This document shows, piece after piece, positions 19,171 through 27,969 of a stretch of 38,805 nt of DNA (its first letter is position 1; every line of letters starts with the position of its first letter). The notes below the pieces were generated by a model, which worked only from the letters and a program-made list of their open reading frames with translations, made no database searches and was not told where the DNA came from. Source of the DNA: an uncultured Ruminococcus sp. (GTDB lineage: Bacteria; Bacillota; Clostridia; Oscillospirales; Acutalibacteraceae); the NCBI GenBank assembly GCA_902776975.1, contig CACYSI010000026.1, forward strand, positions 1-38,805. The letters run 5' to 3'. The position numbers and the translations under genes were made by a program.

Positions 19171-20493
19171 ATGGGTATTAAGTATTTTTATAATTTTTGT
19201 GTATCTTCTCTCGATGATACGCGGCTTGACGGAGATATACTCTCTGCTGTCCGCAAGAGTTATTTCGATGAATTTGATAAGATCAAAGACAAGATAACTC
19301 TTGACAGCGAGAGCGACTCTTTGATGTATGACTATTGCATAGAGAAGGATAAACCTCTCAGATGGACGGTTCGTACGGCTCAGGGCGCTGTGCTGCAGGA
19401 TGTTTCCTTATCAGACGGCGGCAGGTATTATCTGTGCTTTTACAGTGAGGGCAGGCTTTTTAAGCGTTTGCTTTTCAGCAGATTGCATACTTTGCTCAGA
19501 GCAGAGTACACCGATGACAGCGGCGCTGTAAGAGCTTCTGTTGAGCCCAGAAAGCGCAACGGCGGTCTTTGCCTGCTTTATACAGACAAGAAGTTCGGCA
19601 CGCCTGTTGTCCTTACGGATATGCCGCGTATCGGTGATGACGCTGTCCGCTCTCGCGTAGAAAGTGAGTTTACGGATTACACTGTCGCGGCGTCCACTAA
19701 CGAAGGCGTAGTAAGATATTTGACTGAGGATCAGCGAGCCGCGCTCGACAGCTTTATCGCAAAGGTCAGAGATGAACTCAGCAACATCCCCGAAGAGAAC
19801 TTTGTAAACGGCGAAACTCCTTTGGCAGATAAGATAAACGCTAAGGACTTCAACGTAAAACGTAATCTGTCCGCTTCGCTTGATATCACTAAGGCTCGCG
19901 ATTTCAGCGCGCCTGCTCGGACTGAGGAGTCTGTAGTCGATGATATCGACGAACTTGTCCCGATCACTGCTGACGAAGCCTATATAGGTGAGGATCTTGA
20001 AGCAGCTCCCGCTGAGTCCGCGCCTGAGCCCGATAAGCTGATCATGGCTGACGGAGCGGTATACAGCTATTACGGCGAGCTTGATGAGAGCGGTGACCGT
20101 TCGGGATACGGCAGAACCATGACCGACCTCGGTCGTACCGCCTACGAGGGTACTTATCTCGATGATAAGCGCTCAGGCAAAGGCTCATATTATTATAAGG
20201 ACGGCACTCTTTGCTACAGCGGAGAGTGGGCTGAGAACGCCCGTCACGGCGTCGGAGTCGGTGTAAGCTCTCGTGACGGCTCTATCCACCTCGGACGGTG
20301 GAAAAACAATAAGCCCGAGGGCAACGGCGTGCGTATGTCGGCAGACGGAGATATCAGATTCGTTTGCAGAGAGATGTCCGACGGCAAGACGATTCTTATG
20401 AATTTTACCGATGATGATACGGTCGTTATATCTCAGTACGATTCGGACGGATCAAAAATCGCCGAGAAGTCTGTTTCTCTGGAAGATTTTTAA
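19171..20493 (+). CDS. MORN-repeat protein with an uncharacterised N-terminal domain
   Basis: A 440-residue soluble protein. The first 290 or so residues match no family I recognise and include an acidic linker (about 245-295). Residues of about 300-385 carry three MORN-type repeats (GYGRTM...YEGTY, GKGSYYY...YSGEW, GVGVGVS...HLGRWKNNKPEGNGVRM). MORN repeats often mediate protein or membrane contacts. No signal peptide. It follows pfkA by 32 nt and is followed by its own terminator; a link to glycolysis cannot be claimed. Confidence 0.75.
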   Translation: MGIKYFYNFCVSSLDDTRLDGDILSAVRKSYFDEFDKIKDKITLDSESDSLMYDYCIEKDKPLRWTVRTAQGAVLQDVSLSDGGRYYLCFYSEGRLFKRLLFSRLHTLLRAEYTDDSGAVRASVEPRKRNGGLCLLYTDKKFGTPVVLTDMPRIGDDAVRSRVESEFTDYTVAASTNEGVVRYLTEDQRAALDSFIAKVRDELSNIPEENFVNGETPLADKINAKDFNVKRNLSASLDITKARDFSAPARTEESVVDDIDELVPITADEAYIGEDLEAAPAESAPEPDKLIMADGAVYSYYGELDESGDRSGYGRTMTDLGRTAYEGTYLDDKRSGKGSYYYKDGTLCYSGEWAENARHGVGVGVSSRDGSIHLGRWKNNKPEGNGVRMSADGDIRFVCREMSDGKTILMNFTDDDTVVISQYDSDGSKIAEKSVSLEDF

Positions 20494-20528
20494 AATTTTT
20501 AATAATTCGGACCTTACGGTCAATACTA

Positions 20529-20559
20529 TTACCGTCGCTGTATGCGGCGGTAAATTTTT
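20529..20559 (+). terminator. Terminator after the MORN gene
   Basis: A perfect 10-bp stem (20529-20538 with 20544-20553, one G-T pair), loop TGTAT, is followed by ATTTTT. The lipoprotein start codon lies 20 nt beyond. Confidence 0.75.
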
Positions 20560-20578
20560 AACTGTAAGGAGAATTTAT

Positions 20579-20983
20579 ATGAAGAGAATAACAGCGCTCT
20601 TATGCGCCGCGCTGTGTATGTGCCTTGTCCTTTGCTCCTGCGACGAGATGGGCAACGCCGTAAACAGCGCTAAGAATAAGGCTTCGGAGGCGGTATCCGA
20701 TCTCAATAAGGATATGAATAAGTACAGCACGGATAATAACGGTCTTTTTGATGACAACCGTGAGACTGTAACGCCTACAAACCCACCGGTGACCGAGACA
20801 GAGTTTTATACCGAGGTTGAAGAGACCGAAGGCTTTATCGAAGAGAATGTAGAAGAAATGATAGATAACGGTCAGGTAGAGGACGGTGACGGTAACGTCG
20901 GTGATCTCGAAAACATCGACGGCGACGCTAATGTCGATGAAAATGCCGTTGAGACCGAAACCGTTGATGAAATGACCGACTGA
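20579..20983 (+). CDS. Small acidic lipoprotein of unknown function
   Basis: A 134-residue protein with a lipoprotein signal peptide (MKRITALLCAALCMCLVLCS) and the lipobox LCSC, giving a lipid-modified Cys21. The mature part is short, very acidic and of low complexity (runs of Glu/Asp/Val, with a TPTNPPVTETE linker), with no recognisable domain. The start is fixed by AAGGAG 7 nt upstream and by the signal peptide; the frame extends upstream only through the previous gene end. It lies just before lgt, which would attach its lipid anchor, though lgt has a separate promoter. Confidence 0.75.
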   Translation: MKRITALLCAALCMCLVLCSCDEMGNAVNSAKNKASEAVSDLNKDMNKYSTDNNGLFDDNRETVTPTNPPVTETEFYTEVEETEGFIEENVEEMIDNGQVEDGDGNVGDLENIDGDANVDENAVETETVDEMTD

Positions 20984-21000
20984 GCAGGCTGATGCCTGCT
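20983..21000 (+). terminator. Hairpin after the lipoprotein gene
   Basis: A perfect 7-bp stem (AGCAGGC with GCCTGCT, loop TGAT) overlaps the stop codon's last base; there is only TT downstream, so termination is weak or not its role. Confidence 0.45.
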
Positions 21001-21118
21001 TTACATATGCTGACTATGATTGATTCGGGTGAGTAAATAGAGCAGGCAGCCACCTTGCGTGAATTAATCAGTGGCTACATATCTTTTGGTATAATTGTAT
21101 ATATTGTTTTGGCTATAG

Positions 21119-21151
21119 TTCCCGACGGTTTGTGACGGTCGGGGATTTTTT
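21119..21151 (+). terminator. Second terminator before lgt
   Basis: An 8-bp stem (21119-21126 with 21138-21145, one G-T pair) is followed by six T. The stretch 21001-21118 holds no ORF; it has a TATAAT at 21090 without a good -35, so a short RNA ending here is possible but not shown. Confidence 0.75.
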
Positions 21152-21161
21152 GCCTTTGGTA

Positions 21162-21190
21162 TTGTGAAATCTATCAAAATATAGTATAAT
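21162..21190 (+). promoter_or_regulatory. Promoter of lgt-folD
   Basis: TTGTGA (21162-21167) and TATAAT (21185-21190) are 17 nt apart, 32 nt upstream of lgt. Confidence 0.7.
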
Positions 21191-21222
21191 ACCTACTCAG
21201 AAAAGATAACTGAGGTATATTT

Positions 21223-22080
21223 ATGTTTCATGTTTCATTTCCGGGGCTGGGCATCAATGACCTGCCCATCAACCGAGTAGCCTTTTCTATAGGCTCATTC
21301 AATGTATATTGGTACGGTATACTCATAGCCGCGGGATTACTGCTCGCTGTTACATACGCGTATTTTAACGCTCACCGCTATGACGTGGATCGCAGTAAGC
21401 TCATGGACTGTGTTATCGTAGGTATCATAACATCTATAATAGGAGCGAGAGCGTATTATGTAGCTTTCAAATGGGATTATTTCTCTGCCCATCCTGGTGA
21501 GATCATTGATATCCGTGACGGCGGTATAGCTATCTACGGAGCTATCATCGGCGCTCTTATCGGCGGTCTTACCATGGCTAAGATCCGCAAGCATAAGTTC
21601 CTGCCGATCCTCGATATAACCATGACGGGATTTTTGATAGGACAGGCTTTCGGTCGCTGGGGCAACTTCTTCAATCAGGAGGCTTTCGGCACCGAAACGA
21701 ACTCGATTTTCCGTATGGTCAGTGAGAACACCGGCGGAGTCGGCGTGCATCCGTGCTTTTTGTATGAGTCTGTATGGTGCGCCGTAGGTTTTGTATTCCT
21801 GTTTATATTCAACCGCAAGTTTCAGAAGTATCACGGACAGGTGTTCTACCTCTATCTTGTCTGGTACGGACTTGAACGCACCATCGTAGAGGGACTGCGT
21901 ACTGACAGCCTGTATCTGCCTTTCAAGATGTTCGGTTATGACGTCAGAGTATCTCAGGCGCTGTCGCTTATACTGGTGATAGTCGGCGTCATACTGCTGA
22001 TAGTCAACCGTAAAAAGGACGACGGCATGAGAGGCAGGACCTTTACGACAACACATAAAAAATCCAAGAAAAGGGGTTAA
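21223..22080 (+). CDS. lgt: Prolipoprotein diacylglyceryl transferase
   Basis: Lgt transfers diacylglycerol from phosphatidylglycerol to the lipobox cysteine of prelipoproteins, in the cytoplasmic membrane. The 285-residue polytopic protein has the catalytic/signature region IGQAFGRWGNFFNQEAFG (about 145-162), an earlier RDGGIAIYGA, and HPCFLYESVW. The C-terminus is basic. folD follows 4 nt downstream. In-window substrates include the acidic lipoprotein and ModA. Confidence 0.95.
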   Translation: MFHVSFPGLGINDLPINRVAFSIGSFNVYWYGILIAAGLLLAVTYAYFNAHRYDVDRSKLMDCVIVGIITSIIGARAYYVAFKWDYFSAHPGEIIDIRDGGIAIYGAIIGALIGGLTMAKIRKHKFLPILDITMTGFLIGQAFGRWGNFFNQEAFGTETNSIFRMVSENTGGVGVHPCFLYESVWCAVGFVFLFIFNRKFQKYHGQVFYLYLVWYGLERTIVEGLRTDSLYLPFKMFGYDVRVSQALSLILVIVGVILLIVNRKKDDGMRGRTFTTTHKKSKKRG

Positions 22081-22084
22081 TATA

Positions 22085-22936
22085 ATGTATAAGCTGATAG
22101 ACGGTAAACTGGTATCGCAGAGCGTTAAGGACAGGATACGCGATGAGGTCTCCGTGTTGAAGAAAACCGGCAAAGAGATAACTCTCGCCGTTATCATCGT
22201 AGGCGACGATCCCGCTTCAAGGGTATATGTAAATAATAAAAAGAAGGCTTGCGAGTATGTAGGCTTTCGTTCTCTTGAATACGCTCTGCCCGCCGAGACT
22301 ACTCAGGAGGAGCTCATAGCTCTTATCGAGGAGCTTAACGGTAGGGAAGATGTAAACGGTATACTCTGCCAGTTGCCTGTTCCCAAGCACATTGATGATA
22401 AGGCCGTTATAGCCGCTATTTCTGTTGAGAAGGATGTCGACGCTTTCTCTTCGTACAATGTCGGTAAGATAATGATAGGGGACTATGACTTTCTGCCTTG
22501 CACTCCCGCGGGCGTAATGGAGATGCTCAGCTATTATGATATAGATGTAGAGGGCAAGAACTGCGTAGTAATCGGCAGAAGTAACATCGTAGGCAAGCCT
22601 ATGGCTATGCTGCTGCTGCACAAAAACGGTACCGTAACGATCACTCACAGCCGCACCAAGAACCTCTCAGAGATCACTAAGGAGGCGGATATCCTCGTAG
22701 CGGCTGTCGGCAGAGCGAAGTTTGTCACAGCGGATATGGTCAAGGACGGAGCCGTAGTCATCGACGTAGGCATGAACCGTGACGAGAACGGCAAGCTCTG
22801 CGGCGATGTTGATTTTGATTCCGTAAAAGAAAAATGTTCCTACATTACTCCCGTTCCAGGCGGCGTAGGCCCCATGACCATCGCCATGCTGATGCAGAAT
22901 ACCTTAAAGGCGTATCATATACAAAACAAGGATTAA
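22085..22936 (+). CDS. folD: Bifunctional methylenetetrahydrofolate dehydrogenase/cyclohydrolase
   Basis: FolD interconverts 5,10-methylene- and 10-formyl-tetrahydrofolate, feeding purine and formyl-Met synthesis. The 283 residues show YVNNKKKACEYVGF with the active-site lysine, QLPVPKHID, KDVDAF, the nucleotide-binding VIGRSNIVGKPMAMLL and the C-terminal TPVPGGVGPMTIAML. A ribosome-binding site AAGGGG lies in the lgt tail, so the two genes are probably cotranscribed. Confidence 0.96.
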   Translation: MYKLIDGKLVSQSVKDRIRDEVSVLKKTGKEITLAVIIVGDDPASRVYVNNKKKACEYVGFRSLEYALPAETTQEELIALIEELNGREDVNGILCQLPVPKHIDDKAVIAAISVEKDVDAFSSYNVGKIMIGDYDFLPCTPAGVMEMLSYYDIDVEGKNCVVIGRSNIVGKPMAMLLLHKNGTVTITHSRTKNLSEITKEADILVAAVGRAKFVTADMVKDGAVVIDVGMNRDENGKLCGDVDFDSVKEKCSYITPVPGGVGPMTIAMLMQNTLKAYHIQNKD

Positions 22937-22943
22937 AAAATTC

Positions 22944-22972
22944 TTGACAACAAATATACTTTATGATATAGT
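22944..22972 (+). promoter_or_regulatory. Promoter of rplU-prp-rpmA
   Basis: A perfect TTGACA (22944-22949) and TATAGT (22967-22972) are 17 nt apart, 8 nt after the folD stop. Confidence 0.85.
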
Positions 22973-22979
22973 ATATAAG

Positions 22980-23087
22980 CCGCATACTGTGGGTTTATTA
23001 AGTGCGCGTATATGCTTTGCTATAAACAGTAAAAAGCAACTTCGTTGCCACCCACCCGTAGCGAGTCTAAGTAAAAGGAATGATAAA
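22980..23087 (+). promoter_or_regulatory. Structured 5' leader of rplU (L21-leader-like)
   Basis: The leader of about 108 nt can fold with ACTG and TTTAT (22986-22998) pairing with ATAAA and CAGT (23022-23030), then a small hairpin GCAAC-TTC-GTTGC (23036-23048); GTGGGT near 22988 could alternatively pair with ACCCAC near 23050. L21 leaders that regulate this operon are known in Firmicutes; assignment here is by position and fold, not by a covariance search. Confidence 0.5.
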
Positions 23088-23396
23088 ATGTTCGCAGTAA
23101 TCGAGACCGGCGGTAAGCAGTACAGAGTTGAGCAGGGCGATGTTATCTACATCGAGAAGCTCGACGCTGAGAACGGCGCTACCGTTGAGTTCAAGGTTGT
23201 CGCTGTTTCGGACGGCGACGGTATCAAGGCCGGCACACCTTATGTTGACGGCGCTAAGGTTTCAGCTGAGGTCATCAAGACCGATAAGGCTAAGAAGATC
23301 TATGTATCGACCTACAAGCCCAAGAAGGGCGAGAAGCGCAAGATGGGTCACCGTCAGCCTTACACAAAGGTTGAGATCAAGGCTATCAACGCCTGA
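23088..23396 (+). CDS. rplU: 50S ribosomal protein L21
   Basis: L21 binds 23S rRNA near domains I and II. The 102 residues begin MFAVIETGGKQYRVEQGD and end with the RNA-binding KKGEKRKMGHRQPYTKVEI. The start has AAAGGA about 9 nt upstream; the frame is open further up, but that part is promoter and leader. Its stop overlaps the prp start by 1 nt, the conserved rplU-prp-rpmA order. Confidence 0.97.
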   Translation: MFAVIETGGKQYRVEQGDVIYIEKLDAENGATVEFKVVAVSDGDGIKAGTPYVDGAKVSAEVIKTDKAKKIYVSTYKPKKGEKRKMGHRQPYTKVEIKAINA

Positions 23397-23713
23397 TGAT
23401 CACAGTCCGGTTTTTCGGTAAGTCTCCTATCTACGGCTTTCACATCACAGGTCACTCGGATATCAATCCCGATGGTCCCGAGATACTTTGCGCGGCGGTA
23501 TCGTCAGCGGCTTATATGGTCGCCAACACCGTGACGGAGATAATCGGACTCGAGCCTGAGCTGCGTGTCGATGACGGAGATATGTATTTGAAATTACAGA
23601 CTGAAAACGAAGCTCAAAGATGCCGTGATATTTTTGACGGCATGAGGCTTCATCTCAGCTCCATTGAGGAGCAGTACAAAGACTATATCAAACTCACATA
23701 TTCGGAGGTGTAA
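23396..23713 (+). CDS. prp: Ribosomal-processing cysteine protease Prp
   Basis: Prp removes the N-terminal extension of ribosomal protein L27 in Firmicutes and relatives. The 105 residues carry the catalytic pair H20 in TGHSD and C32 in [11 protein letters not shown], at the expected spacing. It sits between rplU and its substrate gene rpmA. The adjacent L27 precursor has a duplicated cleavage motif. Confidence 0.93.
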   Translation: MITVRFFGKSPIYGFHITGHSDINPDGPEILCAAVSSAAYMVANTVTEIIGLEPELRVDDGDMYLKLQTENEAQRCRDIFDGMRLHLSSIEEQYKDYIKLTYSEV

Positions 23714-23717
23714 GGTA

Positions 23718-24023
23718 ATGCTTAAGATAAATCTGCAGTTGTTCGCTCATAAAAAGCAGTTGTTCGCTCATAAAAAGGGTATGGGTTCAACAAAGAACGG
23801 TCGTGACAGCGAGTCTAAGCGTCTCGGCGTTAAGCGCGCTGACGGTCAGTTCGTTTTAGCCGGCAACATTCTTGTTAAGCAGAGAGGTACTCACATTCAT
23901 CCCGGTAACAACGTAGGCCGCGGCTCTGATGATTCTCTCTTCGCTAAGGTTGACGGCGTTGTACGCTTTGAGCGTATGGGCAGGGACAGAAAGCGCGCCA
24001 GCGTTTATCCTGTTGAGCAGTAA
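23718..24023 (+). CDS. rpmA: 50S ribosomal protein L27 with duplicated N-terminal processing motif
   Basis: L27 reaches the peptidyl transferase centre with its N-terminus, which in Firmicutes is exposed only after Prp cuts the precursor between F and A of a motif like NLQFFA. This 101-residue protein begins [13 protein letters not shown], then repeats QLFAHKK before [11 protein letters not shown]. The repeat is an exact 21-bp tandem duplication (23736-23756 and 23757-23777). Cutting only at the first site would leave seven extra residues in the ribosome active centre; cutting at the second gives the usual mature end AHKKGMGS. The start at 23718 follows GGAGGTG about 7 nt upstream. Confidence 0.95.
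   Translation: MLKINLQLFAHKKQLFAHKKGMGSTKNGRDSESKRLGVKRADGQFVLAGNILVKQRGTHIHPGNNVGRGSDDSLFAKVDGVVRFERMGRDRKRASVYPVEQ
23736..23777 (+). repeat. Exact 21-bp tandem duplication in rpmA
   Basis: Two identical, adjacent, in-frame 21-nt units encode QLFAHKK twice. No mismatch is seen, so the event is recent, under strong purifying pressure, or an assembly artefact. Confidence 0.95.
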
Positions 24024-24033
24024 GACCATTTTA

Positions 24034-24062
24034 GGGGCGGTTTGATACCGCCCTTTCTTTTT
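24034..24062 (+). terminator. Terminator of rplU-prp-rpmA
   Basis: A perfect 7-bp GC-rich stem (24035-24041 with 24047-24053), loop TTGAT, is followed by TTTCTTTTT. Confidence 0.9.
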
Positions 24063-24065
24063 AGC

Positions 24066-24116
24066 CTTCACCTTGAGGAGAAGGTGCCTCGCCTAAGCGA
24101 GGCGGATGAGGTGGAA
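24066..24116. repeat. REP-like double hairpin
   Basis: Two adjacent palindromes: CACCTT/AAGGTG (24069-24086) and GCCTCGC-CTAA-GCGAGGC (24086-24103), followed by GGATGAGGTG. Similar short palindromic units are scattered in intergenic regions of gut Clostridia. It is non-coding and lies between the rpmA terminator and obgE. Confidence 0.5.
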
Positions 24117-24203
24117 GCGGCTCCACTCTATTCCGTTTATTGTATATCCGGAAGGCTTCTGCCTCATACGACTGATTTCATTTAATTGACTTTCTTTAGA
24201 TAG

Positions 24204-25490
<1,287 letters not shown>

Positions 25491-25493
25491 GCC

Positions 25494-25877
25494 ATGGATG
25501 ACAGAACTATTAATTCTATCCCGACGCTGAATCTCGCTTTTATCGGCGACGGAGTATACGATCTGCTTGTGCGTGAGTATCTGGTAAAGAACAGCTCCGC
25601 TCATGTAGGCGAGCTTAACAAGCTCAAGGTGAGCATGGTCAACTGCAAGAGTCAGGCTGAGTATGTCAGACTGCTCGTTGACGCGCTGACAGATGAAGAG
25701 GCGGATATATATAAACGCGGCAGAAACACTAAGGTTAACTCTGCATCAAAACATTCTACTCTTTCGGATTATCACGCCGCCACTGGCTTAGAGACGCTTT
25801 TCGGCTGGCTGTACCTAAAGGGCAGAACCGAACGCATAAACGAACTCTTCTCGCTTATAATAAAACTGTCTACTTAA
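25494..25877 (+). CDS. mrnC: Mini-ribonuclease 3
   Basis: Mini-III is an RNase III catalytic domain without a dsRNA-binding domain; it matures 23S rRNA. The 127 residues show NLAFIGDGVYDLLVREYL with the catalytic-site Asp, NSASKHSTL, and ATGLETLFGWLYLKG, the Mini-III equivalent of the second acidic motif. It begins 3 nt after obgE and is likely cotranscribed with it. In other Firmicutes it usually lies by cysS, so the context is slightly different here. Confidence 0.92.
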   Translation: MDDRTINSIPTLNLAFIGDGVYDLLVREYLVKNSSAHVGELNKLKVSMVNCKSQAEYVRLLVDALTDEEADIYKRGRNTKVNSASKHSTLSDYHAATGLETLFGWLYLKGRTERINELFSLIIKLST

Positions 25878-25939
25878 TGTAAGGCGGCGTAAAGCGCTCA
25901 CATATAGTTGATGCAGCTCTTTATCGAAAGCGTGATAAT

Positions 25940-26803
25940 ATGAAAAGAACCGACAGAGTCAAAACAGCAGTTGATTATCTCCTGATACTATCGGGAGCTG
26001 CGATATACGCTCTGTCGGTCGATTTTTTTACAGCGCCTAATGATATCGCTCCCGGAGGCGTCACAGGCATTTCGACGATGCTAAATCATCTGTTCCTGAC
26101 TCCTATCGGCGGTGTATCGCTGATACTCAACATACCGCTGTTTATTTGGGGAGCGCTGGAGAATGGGGCGAGATTTATGGCGCGTACCGTCATAGCGGTA
26201 GCGTTAGTAGCTGTTTTCATTGATGTGATATCTTTATTTGAGATTTCATATAACGGCGACAGGATCACCGCCTCGATCTTCGGAGGCATTCTGTCCGGCA
26301 CGGGACTCGGGCTTATATTCCTGCGCGGAGGCAGTACTGGAGGTACCGATATAATAGCGCGCAATCTTAATAAGAGATTCCCGTTTATCAGCATAGGGAG
26401 CATAGTGCTTATATCGGACGCGGTGGTAGTAGCTCTTTCGGCGATAGTATACGGAAAACTCGAGAACGCTCTGTACGCCGTTATCGCTATTTTCACATCG
26501 TCAAAGCTGATCGACGCGGTGGTTTTCGGCTTTTCACGCGATAACGGAAAGCTCTTGATAATCATATCTTCGGCTTACGATGAGGTATCGGATATCATCA
26601 CGGCTAAAGAGGATAAGGGAGTCACCCTTATAAAAGCATCGGGCGGCTTCAGTAAGGCAGACTTAGGCGTTATACTGTGCGCTGTCCATCCTCGAGACGC
26701 ATACAGGATCAAAGCGTCTGTATTAAGCGCAGACACTCACGCATTTATTATCACAACTACCGCTACAGCCATATCAGGACTCGGCTTCACAAATTTTTCT
26801 TGA
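25940..26803 (+). CDS. YitT/DUF2179 family membrane protein
   Basis: A 287-residue protein with five to six transmembrane helices in the first 200 residues and a soluble C-terminal DUF2179 domain (about 205-285, with GVTLIKASGGFSKADLGVILCAV). Visible family signatures are APNDIAPGGVTGIS and FLRGGSTGGTDIIAR. The family is widespread in Firmicutes; transport or sensing roles are suggested but unproven. The stop codon overlaps the -35 region of the rpsF promoter. Confidence 0.9.
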   Translation: MKRTDRVKTAVDYLLILSGAAIYALSVDFFTAPNDIAPGGVTGISTMLNHLFLTPIGGVSLILNIPLFIWGALENGARFMARTVIAVALVAVFIDVISLFEISYNGDRITASIFGGILSGTGLGLIFLRGGSTGGTDIIARNLNKRFPFISIGSIVLISDAVVVALSAIVYGKLENALYAVIAIFTSSKLIDAVVFGFSRDNGKLLIIISSAYDEVSDIITAKEDKGVTLIKASGGFSKADLGVILCAVHPRDAYRIKASVLSADTHAFIITTTATAISGLGFTNFS

Positions 26804-26828
26804 CTTTTAAGGCGGGATCCGCTATAAT
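26800..26828 (+). promoter_or_regulatory. Promoter of rpsF-ssb-rpsR
   Basis: TTGACT (26800-26805) and TATAAT (26823-26828) are 17 nt apart; the -35 overlaps the last codon of the upstream gene. Confidence 0.85.
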
Positions 26829-26835
26829 ACTACAT

Positions 26836-26925
26836 GTTATATGTGCAACTATGCCCATAAACTAATAACATACCTTGCGCCGTATAGATCTGTATGGCGC
26901 CGAATGTCCAAGAGGAGGTGTAAGC
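26836..26925 (+). promoter_or_regulatory. Structured 5' leader of rpsF (S6:S18-leader candidate)
   Basis: A 10-bp stem, GCGCCGTATA with TGTATGGCGC (26878-26901), closed by GATC, is followed by CCGAA and then the AGAGGAGG ribosome-binding site. S6:S18 complexes autoregulate by binding a CCG-containing leader hairpin in many bacteria; this leader has the right place and a CCGA next to the stem, but I could not test it against the consensus. Confidence 0.45.
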
Positions 26926-27339
26926 ATGGCATTGAAGGCTAATTACGAGACCGTAATGGTATTTTCAATGAAGCAGGGCGAGGATGGTATCCAGGCTCTC
27001 ATCGAGAAGTTCAAGAATCTCATCGAGAAGCACGCTACTCTGCAGAATGTTGACGAATGGGGCAAGCGTAAGCTGGCTTATCTCATCAACAAAGAGGCTG
27101 AGGGCTACTATGTGCTGATGAACTTTGAGGCTGAGGCTGATTTCCCCGCAGAGCTGGATCGTATCTATAAGATCACAGACGGCGTTATCCGCTCATTGAT
27201 CATCCGTAAGCCCGAGGGCGCTGAGGTTCCTGTCAAGGAAGAGCCCAAGGCTGAGGCTGTAGAAGAGGCTCCCGCTGAAGAGGCGGCTGAGGCTCCCGCA
27301 GCTGAAGAAGCTCCTGCCGCTGAAGAAGCAGCAGAGTGA
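26926..27339 (+). CDS. rpsF: 30S ribosomal protein S6 with acidic Ala/Glu tail
   Basis: S6 pairs with S18 on the 30S platform. Residues 1-95 are the ferredoxin-like S6 fold (YETVMVFSMKQGEDGI...LAYLINKEAEGYYVLMNFEA). Residues of about 98-137 form an extra tail of Ala, Glu and Pro with no fold expected, similar to the S1 tail at the window start. The start at 26926 follows AGAGGAGGTG; the frame is open upstream only through the leader hairpin. Order rpsF-ssb-rpsR is the conserved Firmicutes arrangement. Confidence 0.95.
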   Translation: MALKANYETVMVFSMKQGEDGIQALIEKFKNLIEKHATLQNVDEWGKRKLAYLINKEAEGYYVLMNFEAEADFPAELDRIYKITDGVIRSLIIRKPEGAEVPVKEEPKAEAVEEAPAEEAAEAPAAEEAPAAEEAAE

Positions 27340-27402
27340 TCTGATTTGTAACGAATAAAGATGAACTTGCGGCTGTAAAGCCGGAACGAAAGGATTTTTG
27401 CT

Positions 27403-27891
27403 ATGATCAACAGAGTAATTTTGATGGGTCGCTTAGTTGCCGATCCTGAGTTAAAGACAACAAATACCGGCATATCGGTAACCTCATTCCGTATTGCTGT
27501 AGACCGCAGCTATGTCAAGGCAGGCGCTGAGCGCCAGGCTGATTTCTTCGACGTAGTAGCGTGGCGCAGCTCGGCTGAGTTCGTATGCCGCAACTTCTCT
27601 AAAGGCTCTCTCATAGCCGTAGACGGTCAGCTCCAGTCCCGTCAGTATCAGACTAAGGACGGTCAGAACCGCACTGCTATCGAGGTTGTAGCCGATAACG
27701 TCAGCTTTACGGGAGAGCGCCGTGATCCCTCAGCCGGTACTTACGGCGGCGGATACAGCCAGGCTCCCAGAGCGAACGCTTACGGCGGTTCTCAGGTGAT
27801 GCCTGAGGCTCCCGCTCAGCCCGCTGCTTATTCTGCGGGAGCTCCTGACGATTTTCAGGTAATGCCTTTAGATGACGATCTACCGTTTTAA
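27403..27891 (+). CDS. ssb: Single-stranded DNA-binding protein
   Basis: SSB coats single-stranded DNA and recruits repair and replication proteins. The 162 residues have an N-terminal OB fold (MINRVILMGRLVADPELK...FDVVAWRSSAEFV), a Gly/Ala/Pro-rich disordered linker, and the C-terminal docking tip DDDLPF. An AAAGGA ribosome-binding site lies about 10 nt upstream. Confidence 0.96.
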   Translation: MINRVILMGRLVADPELKTTNTGISVTSFRIAVDRSYVKAGAERQADFFDVVAWRSSAEFVCRNFSKGSLIAVDGQLQSRQYQTKDGQNRTAIEVVADNVSFTGERRDPSAGTYGGGYSQAPRANAYGGSQVMPEAPAQPAAYSAGAPDDFQVMPLDDDLPF

Positions 27892-27900
27892 TAATGAGTA

Positions 27901-27937
27901 TGGGAGATAATCTCCCTATGAGGATGATCTTTCATCC
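27901..27937 (+). promoter_or_regulatory. Two hairpins between ssb and rpsR
   Basis: GGGAGA-TAA-TCTCCC (27902-27916) and GGATGA-N4-TCATCC (27922-27937) form adjacent short hairpins in the 78-nt gap. There is no T-tract, so a processing or stabilising role is more likely than termination. Confidence 0.4.
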
Positions 27938-27969
27938 ATACATCCTAATTTATGAAAGGAGAACCCAAC

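Noticed and set aside
21337-22197. 286-codon minus-strand open frame across lgt and folD
   Set aside because: It overlaps two well-conserved genes on the other strand; codon bias explains the openness.
22944-23087. 48-residue N-terminal extension of L21
   Set aside because: The extension would translate the promoter and leader; L21 begins at MFAVIETGG.
23736-23777. CRISPR-like repeat
   Set aside because: There are only two adjacent units with no spacer, inside a coding frame.
26875-26925. 17-residue N-terminal extension of S6 from a TTG
   Set aside because: It runs through the leader hairpin and bypasses the strong ribosome-binding site before 26926.
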